Shown in pieces: positions 25,773-35,313 of a DNA stretch of 64,000 nt; position 1 is the stretch's first letter; the number at the start of each line of letters is the position of its first letter. The notes beneath the pieces were generated by a model. It was not told where the DNA came from. It saw only the letters and a program-made list of their open reading frames with translations, and made no database searches. The position numbers were made by a program, and so were the translations under genes. This stretch comes from Arcobacter sp. Its GTDB lineage: Bacteria; Campylobacterota; Campylobacteria; Campylobacterales; Arcobacteraceae. The DNA lies in NCBI GenBank assembly GCA_020048055.1, contig JAIFNA010000004.1, positions 114,879 to 178,878 on the forward strand. The letters are read 5' to 3'.

Positions 25773-27395
25773 ATGACAAAATATATATTTGTAACAGGTG
25801 GGGTTTTAAGTAGCCTTGGAAAAGGGATAACAAGTGCTAGCATAGCTACTCTTTTAAAACAAAGTGGTTTTGATGTTAGTATGCTTAAAATTGATCCGTA
25901 CCTAAATGTTGACCCTGGGACTATGAGTCCTTTAGAACACGGAGAAGTTTATGTAACAGAAGATGGAGCCGAAACTGACCTTGACCTTGGGCACTATGAA
26001 AGATTTTTAGATAGAACACTAGGGAAAATGAATAATTTTACAACTGGACAAGTTTATAGTGCAGTAATTAAGCGTGAGCGTGAAGGTGGTTATTTAGGAA
26101 AAACTATCCAAGTTATCCCACATATTGTTGATGAGATAAAAAGCAGAATCTATGCAGCAGGAAAAGGTCACGAATTTTTGATTGTTGAACTTGGTGGAAC
26201 TGTTGGTGATATTGAAGGGCTACCTTTTATGGAAGCAGTTAGAGAAGTTAGACACGAGAATCCAAAAACTACAACTATGAATATCCATGTAACATTAGTG
26301 CCATATATTGCAGCTGCAGGTGAGCTTAAAACTAAACCAACTCAACATAGCGTTCAAGAGCTAAGAAGAATTGGGATAATGCCACATATGTTAGTATGTA
26401 GAACCGAAAAAAAACTCCCTATGGATTTAAAACGAAAATTAGCTTATAGCTGTGATGTTGATGAGGACTGCGTTATTGAAGCTGGTGATGCGGCTAGCAT
26501 CTATGCTGTGCCTATGAACTTTTTAAAAGAGGGGATTCTTGAACCTATCGCAAAACATTTTGAGATGGAGAAAATGAAACCAGATATGGACAAGTGGGAT
26601 AATCTTGTAAAACATATTGTTCATCCAAAAGATGAAGTTAACATCGCTTTTGTTGGAAAATATCTTGAACTTAAAGAGGCATACAAATCTCTTCAAGAAG
26701 CACTTATCCATTGTGGAGCTCATCTAAATAGTAAAATAAATATCAATTGGTGCGATAGTGAAAAAATTGAAGAGAAAGGTGCTAGTGAAATCATAAAAGA
26801 TAGCGATTGCGTACTTGTTGCTGGCGGCTTCGGTCATCGTGGAGTTGAAGGGAAAATTGAAGCAATCAAATTTGCTAGAGTTAATAACATCCCTTATCTT
26901 GGGATTTGCCTTGGGATGCAATTATCAATTTTAGAATATTTAAGAAATGTTGTCGGGATACAAGATGCAAATAGTATCGAATTTGATAAAGAAACAAGTG
27001 AACCTGCAATTTATCTAATAGAGCAATTTTTAGACACAAGCGGAAATCATCAACTAAGAACACACACTTCACCCATGGGTGGAACAATGAGACTTGGTGG
27101 GTATCCATTTAAAGCAAAAGCTGGAAGTATTTTAGAAAAAGCTTATGGAGCTGGAATCAGTAGCGAAAGACATAGACACAGGTATGAAGCGAATCCTGCC
27201 TATAAGGAGAGCTTAGAAAATGCTGGGATGCTAGTAACTGGTGAATCTGATGGACTTATTGAAGTTGTTGAGATACCAAACCACAAATGGTTTGTTGGTG
27301 TACAGTTCCATCCTGAATTCAAAAGTAGCTTACAAACACCAAATCCAATTATTTTAGCATTTGTAGAAGCTGGATTAAATTCTAAAAATTCTTAA
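25773..27395 (+). CDS. pyrG: CTP synthase
   Basis: 540 residues, the expected length. The synthetase half begins TKYIFVTGGVLSSLGKGI, with the P-loop-like SLGKG. The glutaminase half has the nucleophile Cys in YLGICLGMQ and the His/Glu pair in VQFHPEFKS. It aminates UTP to CTP using glutamine and ATP in the cytoplasm. It follows the cytochrome gene by three bases and is closed by a strong palindromic terminator. Nothing unusual. Confidence 0.97.
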   Translation: MTKYIFVTGGVLSSLGKGITSASIATLLKQSGFDVSMLKIDPYLNVDPGTMSPLEHGEVYVTEDGAETDLDLGHYERFLDRTLGKMNNFTTGQVYSAVIKREREGGYLGKTIQVIPHIVDEIKSRIYAAGKGHEFLIVELGGTVGDIEGLPFMEAVREVRHENPKTTTMNIHVTLVPYIAAAGELKTKPTQHSVQELRRIGIMPHMLVCRTEKKLPMDLKRKLAYSCDVDEDCVIEAGDAASIYAVPMNFLKEGILEPIAKHFEMEKMKPDMDKWDNLVKHIVHPKDEVNIAFVGKYLELKEAYKSLQEALIHCGAHLNSKININWCDSEKIEEKGASEIIKDSDCVLVAGGFGHRGVEGKIEAIKFARVNNIPYLGICLGMQLSILEYLRNVVGIQDANSIEFDKETSEPAIYLIEQFLDTSGNHQLRTHTSPMGGTMRLGGYPFKAKAGSILEKAYGAGISSERHRHRYEANPAYKESLENAGMLVTGESDGLIEVVEIPNHKWFVGVQFHPEFKSSLQTPNPIILAFVEAGLNSKNS

Positions 27396-27402
27396 AAAAC
27401 TT

Positions 27403-27430
27403 ATTTTGCTACTTTAAAGTAGCAAAATAT
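27403..27430. terminator. Bidirectional terminator between pyrG and pflA
   Basis: A perfect 28-base palindrome, TATTTTGCTACTTT followed by its inverted copy. The A/T-rich ends give U-runs in both directions. It sits in the 37-base gap between two convergent genes. Confidence 0.8.
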
Positions 27431-27432
27431 TT

Positions 27433-29421
27433 CTAAAGTTTTGTACACATCTCTTTGTACTTACTGTCTGCTTTTTCAACTGATTTACATTTTTCAATCA
27501 TCTCTTCATATCTATTTTTTTGCTTCTTGATTTTGTAAAGTTGTCCTTTTTCAAAATATATCTTCACTAAATCATTTGGCTTTATTCTTCTTGGATTTTT
27601 TAAAGCTTCATCAAGAAATCTTAATGCACCATCATAGTTATCATCAAGCTTTGCTTCATATGCCATTTGTTGCTCAACATAAGGACTGTAAACAAAAGCT
27701 TTCATTGATTTTTGTGTATTGTATAGGTTTTTCAAAATATTAACTGCTTCTTTGTCTTCTTTTTTCCCCAGAAGATAAAGGTAGTATTGGTAGTAAAAAT
27801 CGATAATTTGGGGATTATTTTTATTTTGCACGATATACTTTTTATTTTTTGATGCGTATGTAAAAAATTTATCCATTCCAAATGAATTATTCATTGCACC
27901 ATAGAGTACAAATCTATCCAAAAATTCAGCACTTTTAATTGCGTCACTTCCCATACCATCTATTTTAGAACTTAACTCCATCGCCCTATCATAATCTTTT
28001 AAACCAAATGCAATTCTCTCCAATGTCAAATAAGCCATACCATTTTTACTATCTTTTAACGCTTCATTTACATTTTCAAATGTCGTCTTTTGTGGCGCTT
28101 CATACATACAAGTTAAAACACCCATACTTTCATTTGATTCATTAATAATTTTTTTAACCGATACTGCATCTAAAGTTTGAAGTACATTATTTATCTCTTT
28201 GCAATTATCACTACTTAAATAATATTTAATCATCTTGGTATCAAGTAAAGCAAGAAGTGATTCAATATCTTCATAACCAAATCTATATGCAACAGATGGT
28301 GATATCTCTTTGTAAACTTTTTTATATTTTTCTATCGATTTAAAATCATTTTTACTTGCAAAATTTAGTATCTCTTGCACCATAGCTTTTTCCCTTACAA
28401 CGTCACTTTTTTTATATTTTGATACAAAAGCATTTGGAGTTATACGATTTTCCCTTAAAAATATCTCATCAAGTGCCATTTTTGATACATTGATGTATGG
28501 ATTCTCTTCCCCATTAATAAGCTCTTTATAGATCTCTTTTGCTTTTAGAATATGTGTTAATGAAGTTGTAAATATAGACATGTATGCGTTTGCTAATTTA
28601 AATTTAAAAGTTGCAATACTATCCTTATCAGATGAATTTTCAAGCAACTTATTTAATATTTTAATAGCTAATTCTGGCATTTTTGCGTCAAGAAGTTTAT
28701 CAACTTTTTTTAATGCTAAATAACTATCGTTTGCATAATAATCAATATTTCGCTCGAGTACTTTTGTCGCTAATTCATAAGCCTTTTTATCCTCTTTATT
28801 TAACAAATATACATCATAAAGCTCATCAGCTACAACAGTAGCTATCTTTAAATCTTTTGTTGTCCGTAAAATATCAAGGAGAATATTTATAGCATTTTTA
28901 TACCTCTTTGCTTGAGTCTCTATGTGGGCTTCTGCCATTCTTCCATAAGCCAAAGATAGTGGGTCTTTGTAGATATTTTTAATAGATTCAGCGTTAAATT
29001 TCGCCTCTTTATATTTGTTTGTTTTAACCTGCAATTTAACCAATAAAAGTGTAGCTTCCAAAACATCACTTTCACTAATTATAGATTTATTAAGGGCATT
29101 TTCTAAAACTTTAGCACCTTGGAGCATATTTTTTTTTGTATCAGATTTATATAAAATTTCACTATACATAAGTTCAATTGCTGACTTTAATACTTCAATT
29201 TTATTTGATGAACGAAATGAAATTATCTCTTCAAGAGCTTTTTCTATATCGCCATCTTTTACGAGTTGATCAATAGCTTTAAGCCTGCTATTTCCTAAAA
29301 TAATCTTATCTTTATTTGCCTGATCAATTTGAGATTTTTTATCATCTATAAAACTATAATAAAAATCTTTTTTTCCATAAAGTACAGAGATCAATAAAGT
29401 AAAAATCAAAAAATATCTCAA
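27433..29421 (-). CDS. pflA: PflA-like periplasmic TPR protein of the flagellar motor
   Basis: 662 residues with a signal peptide (about residues 1-16, ending LYGK) and alpha-helical repeat structure throughout. TPR-like pairs such as AYGRMAEAHIETQAKRYKN and YFEKGQLYKIKKQKNRYEE are visible. In Campylobacter PflA (paralysed flagellum A) forms spokes of the periplasmic motor scaffold that supports the stators. The product is shorter than the Campylobacter protein, and identity is judged from length, repeats, export signal and position as last gene of the flagellar operon, two bases after flhB. Confidence 0.65.
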   Translation of the reverse strand: MRYFLIFTLLISVLYGKKDFYYSFIDDKKSQIDQANKDKIILGNSRLKAIDQLVKDGDIEKALEEIISFRSSNKIEVLKSAIELMYSEILYKSDTKKNMLQGAKVLENALNKSIISESDVLEATLLLVKLQVKTNKYKEAKFNAESIKNIYKDPLSLAYGRMAEAHIETQAKRYKNAINILLDILRTTKDLKIATVVADELYDVYLLNKEDKKAYELATKVLERNIDYYANDSYLALKKVDKLLDAKMPELAIKILNKLLENSSDKDSIATFKFKLANAYMSIFTTSLTHILKAKEIYKELINGEENPYINVSKMALDEIFLRENRITPNAFVSKYKKSDVVREKAMVQEILNFASKNDFKSIEKYKKVYKEISPSVAYRFGYEDIESLLALLDTKMIKYYLSSDNCKEINNVLQTLDAVSVKKIINESNESMGVLTCMYEAPQKTTFENVNEALKDSKNGMAYLTLERIAFGLKDYDRAMELSSKIDGMGSDAIKSAEFLDRFVLYGAMNNSFGMDKFFTYASKNKKYIVQNKNNPQIIDFYYQYYLYLLGKKEDKEAVNILKNLYNTQKSMKAFVYSPYVEQQMAYEAKLDDNYDGALRFLDEALKNPRRIKPNDLVKIYFEKGQLYKIKKQKNRYEEMIEKCKSVEKADSKYKEMCTKL

Positions 29422-29422
29422 A

Positions 29423-30475
29423 TCATCTCCTTTTTTTATTTAATTCATAAACATAAGTAAACACTTCAGCAATTGCTTTATAAAAGTCACTTGGTATCTC
29501 TTGTTCGATTTCAACCTGGTCATACAAACTTCTTGCTAATGCAGGGTTTTCTATTATTGGTATCTTATGTTCCCGTGCAATATCTTTTATTTTAAGAGCT
29601 AAAAAATCTATCCCTTTCCCTACAATTTTTGGAGCATTTTGCTCCTCTTTGTTGTATTTTAGCGCTATTGCATAGTGTGTTGGGTTTGTTATAACTACAT
29701 CTGCATTTGAGACATCTTTTAACATCCTTTGTCTTGACATCTTCATCTGAATTGCACGAATTCTCCCCTTCACATGGGGATCACCCTCCATCTGTTTATA
29801 CTCCTCTTTAATCTCTTGCTTGGACATTTTGAGTTGCTCAAAATAGTAATGTCTTGTAAAAAGATAGTCGATTATAGCAAAAATGACAATAATTAACAAA
29901 ATTGAAGCCACAAAGTATGTGGTTAATTTTAAAATCAAATCCATAGATGCACCAATTCCCATATCCATCATAGCAATAATGTCATTCCAGACAAGTGCAA
30001 AAATCACAACCATCACAACAATAATAATCGAGAGTTTGATGGTTAATTTTAAAGCTTCAAGGAGTTTTTTTAAACTAAAGATATTTTTCATTCCACTAAT
30101 TGGGTCAATTTTTGAAAAATCAATCTTCAAAGGTGTTACGACAAAACCAAACTGCATTAGATTAGATACAAGTGCCAAAATAACAACAAGTATAAAAAGT
30201 GGTGCCAATGCATATAAAACAGTCATTCCAATAGTATAAGATAACGACACATAAGCTGTATCGTCTAAATCCCGCCCAATGAAACTAAAAATATAAAGCA
30301 TCATCTTTTGTATCTCTTCAAACATAAATGTTGAAAAAAATAGAAGATAGATTGATGCAAAAAGAAGCACCAATGCCCCAGATACCTCCATAGACTTGGG
30401 TACATTTCCCTCATTTCTGGCATCACTTATCTTTTTACTGGTGGCGTCTTCGGTTTTTTCTTGGTCATCTGCCAT
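29423..30475 (-). CDS. flhB: FlhB, flagellar export gate and substrate switch
   Basis: 350 residues. The N-terminus has the typical EKTEDATSKKISDARNEGNV. Four membrane helices lie between about 30 and 210, and the cytoplasmic domain holds the self-cleaving NPTH sequence (VVITNPTHYAIALKY). Cleavage there lets the export apparatus change from rod/hook to filament substrates. It follows fliR by ten bases and precedes pflA by one. In many bacteria flhB neighbours flhA; here flhA is not in the window. Confidence 0.97.
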   Translation of the reverse strand: MADDQEKTEDATSKKISDARNEGNVPKSMEVSGALVLLFASIYLLFFSTFMFEEIQKMMLYIFSFIGRDLDDTAYVSLSYTIGMTVLYALAPLFILVVILALVSNLMQFGFVVTPLKIDFSKIDPISGMKNIFSLKKLLEALKLTIKLSIIIVVMVVIFALVWNDIIAMMDMGIGASMDLILKLTTYFVASILLIIVIFAIIDYLFTRHYYFEQLKMSKQEIKEEYKQMEGDPHVKGRIRAIQMKMSRQRMLKDVSNADVVITNPTHYAIALKYNKEEQNAPKIVGKGIDFLALKIKDIAREHKIPIIENPALARSLYDQVEIEQEIPSDFYKAIAEVFTYVYELNKKRR

Positions 30476-30485
30476 ATTGTATCTT

Positions 30486-31241
30486 TTAGCTAAATTTACT
30501 TATAAAATATTCTTGAAAACTTGATGCAAATATATCAAGTCCCAACATCATAAAAATAAAAATCAAAGTGAATTTTATCTGAAATGTAAGCACAAAAGGT
30601 GAAAATGAAGGCATTGAGCGAGTCCCATAGCCATAATAAACATCCAAAATAAATCCGATAAAAAACAGAGGAAATGCAAATGAAAATGCAAAAATAAACA
30701 TATGATTTATCTCTTTTATTGCCATAGCAATTACATCGTAATTAAAAAGATTAAATTCCCCAAGAGTTATAATTCCAACACTTTTAGCAAGCATCAAAAT
30801 CGTAACTTCATACATTCCAGTTTGAAAATAAAGAACCAAAACAATCATATATAAAAATCTACTCATAATACCTTGTTGTGTCCCAGTTGTAGGATCAAAC
30901 ATATTTGCCATAGATAAAGTTGTAGCAAAACCTATCAAATCTCCAATAATCTGTACTGCTGAAAATATTATCTGTACAAGCATAGCTGCAACAAAACCTA
31001 AAGTTATCTCGCTAAATAGTGCTGATATAAATACGGCTTCATTGGGAATATGAATAAGAGTAGTATCAACTAGGGGGAAAATAAAAAGTGTAAAATAAAA
31101 TGCTATACCAATTCTAATAGTAGGCGATACACTTACATGCCCAAACACAGGCATAAACGCTACAAAAGACAAAACTCTAGCCAGAAGCAACAGAAATGTA
31201 TATGTTGTATTTTGGTCAATCAACTGTACAAAAGATTCCAT
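30486..31241 (-). CDS. fliR: FliR, flagellar export gate protein
   Basis: 251 residues with five or six hydrophobic helices. The blocks LARVLSFVAFMPVFGHVSV near the start and QIIGDLIGFATTLSMANMFDP in the middle are typical of FliR. FliR joins FliP, FliQ and FlhB in the export gate of the inner membrane. It lies between fliK and flhB in the minus-strand operon, with seven and ten base gaps. fliP and fliQ are not in the window. Confidence 0.95.
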   Translation of the reverse strand: MESFVQLIDQNTTYTFLLLLARVLSFVAFMPVFGHVSVSPTIRIGIAFYFTLFIFPLVDTTLIHIPNEAVFISALFSEITLGFVAAMLVQIIFSAVQIIGDLIGFATTLSMANMFDPTTGTQQGIMSRFLYMIVLVLYFQTGMYEVTILMLAKSVGIITLGEFNLFNYDVIAMAIKEINHMFIFAFSFAFPLFFIGFILDVYYGYGTRSMPSFSPFVLTFQIKFTLIFIFMMLGLDIFASSFQEYFISKFS

Positions 31242-31248
31242 CGTTTTG

Positions 31249-33252
31249 TTACATATAACTTTTAATGGTTTCTTGCTCTTCTAACTCTATACTACTTTCA
31301 TCTTGCATTTGTTGATTTTTCAATAGTTGACTACTGTTTTCTTCCCTACTTTGCTCCTCTTTGAATTGTTCAAATTCTTGATTGGAATTTCCATCTTGCA
31401 TACCAAAATCAAGTGAAAAATTAGTTTCATTTTGTCCAAATGTTTTTGCTAATGCATTTTGTAGTAAAGATTTATTTTCACTTAGAGTCTCTAGTGTTCC
31501 ACTTTGTGACATATTCAAACTAACACTAAGTGAATTTTCACTTTTGTTACTTCTCATCACAATTGATATATTGCCAAGATTAACTGGGTCAAGATTTATC
31601 CTAAAAGCGGTAATTGGTGGCTTATAATTTAAGTACATATTTCGAGCCATATCAGACATAAAACTTCCCATAAGTTGCCTTGAAGCGATAACTTTTGTAG
31701 TAAATGCCTCAATCAAAGTTCGTTCAACAAAAATATTCACATCATTTGAAACTCTTTTAAAATCCTCACTTGCAATTTTTGCTTCACTTACTTTCTCATC
31801 AATTTTTTGGTTTGTTTTTAAAGCTGAAGAAATTTCAATATTATCACTTACAATGTCTTTATTTAAAAACATTCGATTAAGAATCATTGGTTGATTTTTA
31901 TCTGAAACCGCAGCAATTGACTCGATACCTTTTGGATTTTCACTGACTAAGGATACTTTTGTCTCATCTTTTGTTATATCAATATTTTTTGGATTTAATC
32001 CCAAAATCTCACCAGATTTTTTGATAGCTTTAGTTGTAGGTTCATTATTATTTAAAAGCTCTTTAGCTTCATGAAGTTTTTGATGGACCAATAATTCACC
32101 ATTTGTTTTTTGATTTGATAAAAAAATATTCGCTCCAAATGGGACTTTAGAGTCTTTAATTTTTTCATTTTGTTCAATTTGTAAATTTTGCTTATGAATT
32201 CTGATTTTACCACTTAAGCTATCATTTAAAGAGCTCAAAACTGAATTTTCTTTTGTTATCTGATTTTCATCAATATGTTGAATGTTTATACCTAGCTTTA
32301 TTTTTGTATTTGTTTCAAGTTGCCCATTGATTTTAGGTGAAATTTTTACAACCATAAAATCATCTTCATTTTTAGCAACTTGTGATCTTAATTCACTTGA
32401 TTCACCAATCTCAACTGTTTTTGTAGTTTGATCATCTAACACCCCAATTGGTTTCTCTTGAGTAATAATCTTTTCTAATTGTTGTTTTGCATCTGATGTT
32501 TTATTGTTAAGAATTTTTTTATTTTCAACACTTTGCACTTTACTAGAGAGAGATGCATTTTCCAATATCTCATGTTTTTCATCAAGTTTATTTTGACTAT
32601 TAGTCATCTCTTTATTCGCCAAAACAACACTTGAGGTAATTTCTTCCCGGTTTAAAATATTTTTATTTACCTGATTACTTTTGGCAATTTCACCAACCAT
32701 CTTATCAAGAAGTGAGCTTTGTTTTTGCTCAGTTTTGATTAAAGGTTCAGATTTACTTTTTAAAATATTTTCTTTTTTTAATAATTCACTTTTGTTATTT
32801 AATTCATTTGAATTTTTTTCTTCGTTTACTATTTTTTCTACTTTTACAATATTTGGCTTATTTTTGTCTGTTTGCTCAGCTTTGGATAGTTCTTGAGGCT
32901 TTATCTCGTTTGACATTTTTTCAAAAAGTGATACTCGTCGAGTTAAAATCTTTTCACCCTCTTTAATTTTACTGTGGTCGCTTTTTACCTCAACTTTAGA
33001 ACTACTTATATCTTTTTGATTTGTAATTTGTTTTGCATTGTGCTGTTTGGCAATATTTGGTATTGTTTTTGATTGATCATTTTTATTTAGGAGATGCTCT
33101 TTTGATATATTTGTTTGTTTGGCTTCTTTTAAAAGAGTATCAAACAAAGAACTTCCCTCTTTTTTAATCTCTGTCGTCGTTACTTTACTAGTTGTTGTTT
33201 TTTGTGTATTTTTTGTTTGAAAAAGTTCACTCTGTAAAATATCGCTAGACAC
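31249..33252 (-). CDS. fliK: FliK, flagellar hook-length control protein
   Basis: 667 residues, long and rich in Lys, Asn, Ser and Glu, with low complexity through about residue 530, as expected for the extended ruler part of FliK. The C-terminal folded part has the family block INLDPVNLGNISIVMRS (about 558-574), then a Gln/Glu-rich tail. FliK is secreted during hook assembly and signals FlhB to switch substrates. It lies directly upstream of fliR and flhB, its functional partners. Identification rests on the C-terminal block and context. Confidence 0.8.
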   Translation of the reverse strand: MSSDILQSELFQTKNTQKTTTSKVTTTEIKKEGSSLFDTLLKEAKQTNISKEHLLNKNDQSKTIPNIAKQHNAKQITNQKDISSSKVEVKSDHSKIKEGEKILTRRVSLFEKMSNEIKPQELSKAEQTDKNKPNIVKVEKIVNEEKNSNELNNKSELLKKENILKSKSEPLIKTEQKQSSLLDKMVGEIAKSNQVNKNILNREEITSSVVLANKEMTNSQNKLDEKHEILENASLSSKVQSVENKKILNNKTSDAKQQLEKIITQEKPIGVLDDQTTKTVEIGESSELRSQVAKNEDDFMVVKISPKINGQLETNTKIKLGINIQHIDENQITKENSVLSSLNDSLSGKIRIHKQNLQIEQNEKIKDSKVPFGANIFLSNQKTNGELLVHQKLHEAKELLNNNEPTTKAIKKSGEILGLNPKNIDITKDETKVSLVSENPKGIESIAAVSDKNQPMILNRMFLNKDIVSDNIEISSALKTNQKIDEKVSEAKIASEDFKRVSNDVNIFVERTLIEAFTTKVIASRQLMGSFMSDMARNMYLNYKPPITAFRINLDPVNLGNISIVMRSNKSENSLSVSLNMSQSGTLETLSENKSLLQNALAKTFGQNETNFSLDFGMQDGNSNQEFEQFKEEQSREENSSQLLKNQQMQDESSIELEEQETIKSYM

Positions 33253-33264
33253 ATTTTTTCCTTA

Positions 33265-33756
33265 TTATGATTTTAGAATATCTATTACTTTTGTGTCCAT
33301 AGATTTTTGTGTTTGAAACGATGAAAGATTTGCTTCGTAACTTCTCATAGCCTCCATCAAATCTGTCATTTCGATCACTGGATTTATATCTGGATAAGCA
33401 ACATATCCATCTTTATTTGCATCTGGATGCTCTGGCTCATATCTTAAAATCGGAGTATTTTTTGCATCAATTATCTCTTTAATACCAACACCAATTGGTT
33501 TATTAATTAGCAAATCATCTTTATTTGAAAACTCACTTTTAATAGAATTAATATTGCTTGGATTATTTTTACTATCAAGTTCTTTTTGTTTTTCAACCAA
33601 AATTTCTTGAAAAACTACATTTTGCTTTTTATAAGGTCCGCCATCTAATCCATGAGTTGTTTGTGCATTTGCTATATTTGCACTAACTACATTTATTCTT
33701 GTTCTTTGTGCTGACATCCCAGATGTTGCTATATTATATCCATCAAACAAACCCAT
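33265..33756 (-). CDS. flgC: FlgC, proximal rod protein
   Basis: 163 residues. The N-terminus YNIATSGMSAQRTRINVVSA with NIANAQTT is the rod-protein signature, and the C-terminus MEAMRSYEANLSSFQTQKS is the matching second coiled-coil strand. FlgC sits above FliE in the rod. In most bacteria flgB lies directly before flgC and fliE after it. Here fliE precedes flgC and no flgB is in the window. Confidence 0.95.
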   Translation of the reverse strand: MGLFDGYNIATSGMSAQRTRINVVSANIANAQTTHGLDGGPYKKQNVVFQEILVEKQKELDSKNNPSNINSIKSEFSNKDDLLINKPIGVGIKEIIDAKNTPILRYEPEHPDANKDGYVAYPDINPVIEMTDLMEAMRSYEANLSSFQTQKSMDTKVIDILKS

Positions 33757-33791
33757 TTTTTACCCTTTACTATAAAATATTAACCAAAAAG

Positions 33792-34100
33792 TTAAACTTG
33801 CATCCTCATAACTTCTTTATAAGCGCCGAGTGCTTTATTTTTTATCTCCAATGCTAGTTTTAAACTAAGTTCAGCCTCTTCAATTTGTTGTACTGCTTTA
33901 TTTAAATTTTCAACTTTTCCTGTTGCAATTTGCTCCATAGCTTCATATCCACTAAGTTGTGATTTATTAACTTCACCTAATGACTTATTTAGAATACTTG
34001 AAAATGATTCACCACTTTCATCTAAATTATCAACTTTTGGTGAAAAAAGCTTATCTGTTTCTAGTCCCTTGATTGAACTAATAATCTCTCCCAATTTCAT
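33792..34100 (-). CDS. fliE: FliE, MS-ring to rod junction protein
   Basis: 102 residues, the usual size. The C-terminus (LKLALEIKNKALGAYKEVMRMQV region) has the closing YxEVMRMQV that identifies FliE, and FSSILNKSLGEVN lies in the first half. FliE is the first protein secreted by the flagellar export gate and joins rod to MS ring. The gap to flgC is 35 bases and to the upstream membrane-protein gene 54 bases. Confidence 0.92.
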   Translation of the reverse strand: MKLGEIISSIKGLETDKLFSPKVDNLDESGESFSSILNKSLGEVNKSQLSGYEAMEQIATGKVENLNKAVQQIEEAELSLKLALEIKNKALGAYKEVMRMQV

Positions 34101-34154
34101 ATATGCGCCTTTCTTATAACATCAAACACACAATAATATATTGCATTTTTTAAA

Positions 34155-34487
34155 TTACCCTTCATTTATTGTTTTTTGTGATTTTATTTTTGTTTGCTGT
34201 AAAGTTAAATCGTTTAGCAAACCATTTATTTTCGCTGACATTTCTGAAAACTCAATTGATTCTTTTTTCGTATCAAAATTAAAAAGTAATATAATCAAAG
34301 CTATCATCATATGAGATAACCCTTTAAATGCAATAGTTACAAATACTACGCCAAAAATCATCTCAAATGGTGTGTAAATGTCTGCATTAAGAACGAAAAA
34401 AATTAATGAAGCAAAAAATGCTGTGCCCACATATGTATCGATGATTTTGCTTCTAAAAACTTTGTTTGAAAACTCTTCAACTAACAC
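34155..34487 (-). CDS. Small membrane protein following flhG
   Basis: 110 residues with two or three hydrophobic segments (about 18-36, 40-58 and 60-73) and a charged C-terminal helix. It overlaps the end of flhG by 11 bases, so it is translated with it. Campylobacter jejuni also has an integral membrane protein of unknown role right after flhG (Cj0062c), so this is likely its positional counterpart (knowledge of synteny, not a similarity search). Function unknown, probably linked to flagellar assembly. Confidence 0.7.
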   Translation of the reverse strand: MLVEEFSNKVFRSKIIDTYVGTAFFASLIFFVLNADIYTPFEMIFGVVFVTIAFKGLSHMMIALIILLFNFDTKKESIEFSEMSAKINGLLNDLTLQQTKIKSQKTINEG

Positions 34488-35313
34488 TTTTCATCTCTTT
34501 TATTAAATTATTTACTATCTCATTAAGGTCCAAACTAGACCCACTATTTTCAAACTCTTTGACAAACAATTTTCGAAGTCTGCTAGTAATTTGAAGATTT
34601 GTATCTAAAGGCAAATTTCCTATATATTTTACCACAAAATGCTTATTTAATTGATTTTTTAGAGCCAATTCTCGTAAAGATAATGAAATATTTTCACCCA
34701 TTTTATAAGTAGGAGTTTGGTTAAAAATCAAAAAGATTCTCCTTTTTGTGACACTAAGCATTTTAAGAAGTGCATAAACATCTGTTAAAGCACTAGGATC
34801 TGGTGTCGTAACAGCTAAGATTTCATCCGAAACACTCAAAAATTCTTTAACATACTCGTTAAGTCCAGCACCTGTATCAATAAGCAAAATATCATACTCA
34901 TCAAGAGCAACGATATCTTTTACGACCCTTGAATACAAAAATGATGAGGTTCCTTTAGAATATTGATATCCACTTTTTCCAGCACACAATGAGATATTTT
35001 TATAGCCAGTGTCTAGTATTACATCTTTTAGTGCTAGCCCATTATCTATATATTCGTGAAATGTTGCTTTAGGCTTAATATTAAAAAGTATCTGCATGTT
35101 TGCTAGTCCAATATCAGCGTCAAGTACCACAATTCTTTTCCCGTACAATGATAACAAATAAGCAATATTTGCTGTTATTGTTGATTTTCCAACTCCACCT
35201 TTTCCAGATGTTATGGCGATAACTTTTGTTTTTGAATTTGAAATACTATTAGAATCTCTTTGCTTTGTTAGCCTTAACAGCTCACTTGCTTGAGTTGTAA
35301 TGTCATCAAACAT
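34477..35313 (-). CDS. flhG: FlhG, MinD-like ATPase controlling flagellar number
   Basis: 278 residues. The deviant Walker A ITSGKGGVGKSTITANIAY (about 32-50) and the switch block VLDADIGLANMQILF are characteristic of FlhG/YlxH ATPases of the MinD family. The C-terminus has LRKLFVKEFENSGSS and a weak amphipathic helix expected to touch the membrane. FlhG works with FlhF to set the number and place of flagella, and in Campylobacter also influences division at poles. It starts one base after the flhF stop. Confidence 0.95.
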   Translation of the reverse strand: MFDDITTQASELLRLTKQRDSNSISNSKTKVIAITSGKGGVGKSTITANIAYLLSLYGKRIVVLDADIGLANMQILFNIKPKATFHEYIDNGLALKDVILDTGYKNISLCAGKSGYQYSKGTSSFLYSRVVKDIVALDEYDILLIDTGAGLNEYVKEFLSVSDEILAVTTPDPSALTDVYALLKMLSVTKRRIFLIFNQTPTYKMGENISLSLRELALKNQLNKHFVVKYIGNLPLDTNLQITSRLRKLFVKEFENSGSSLDLNEIVNNLIKEMKSVS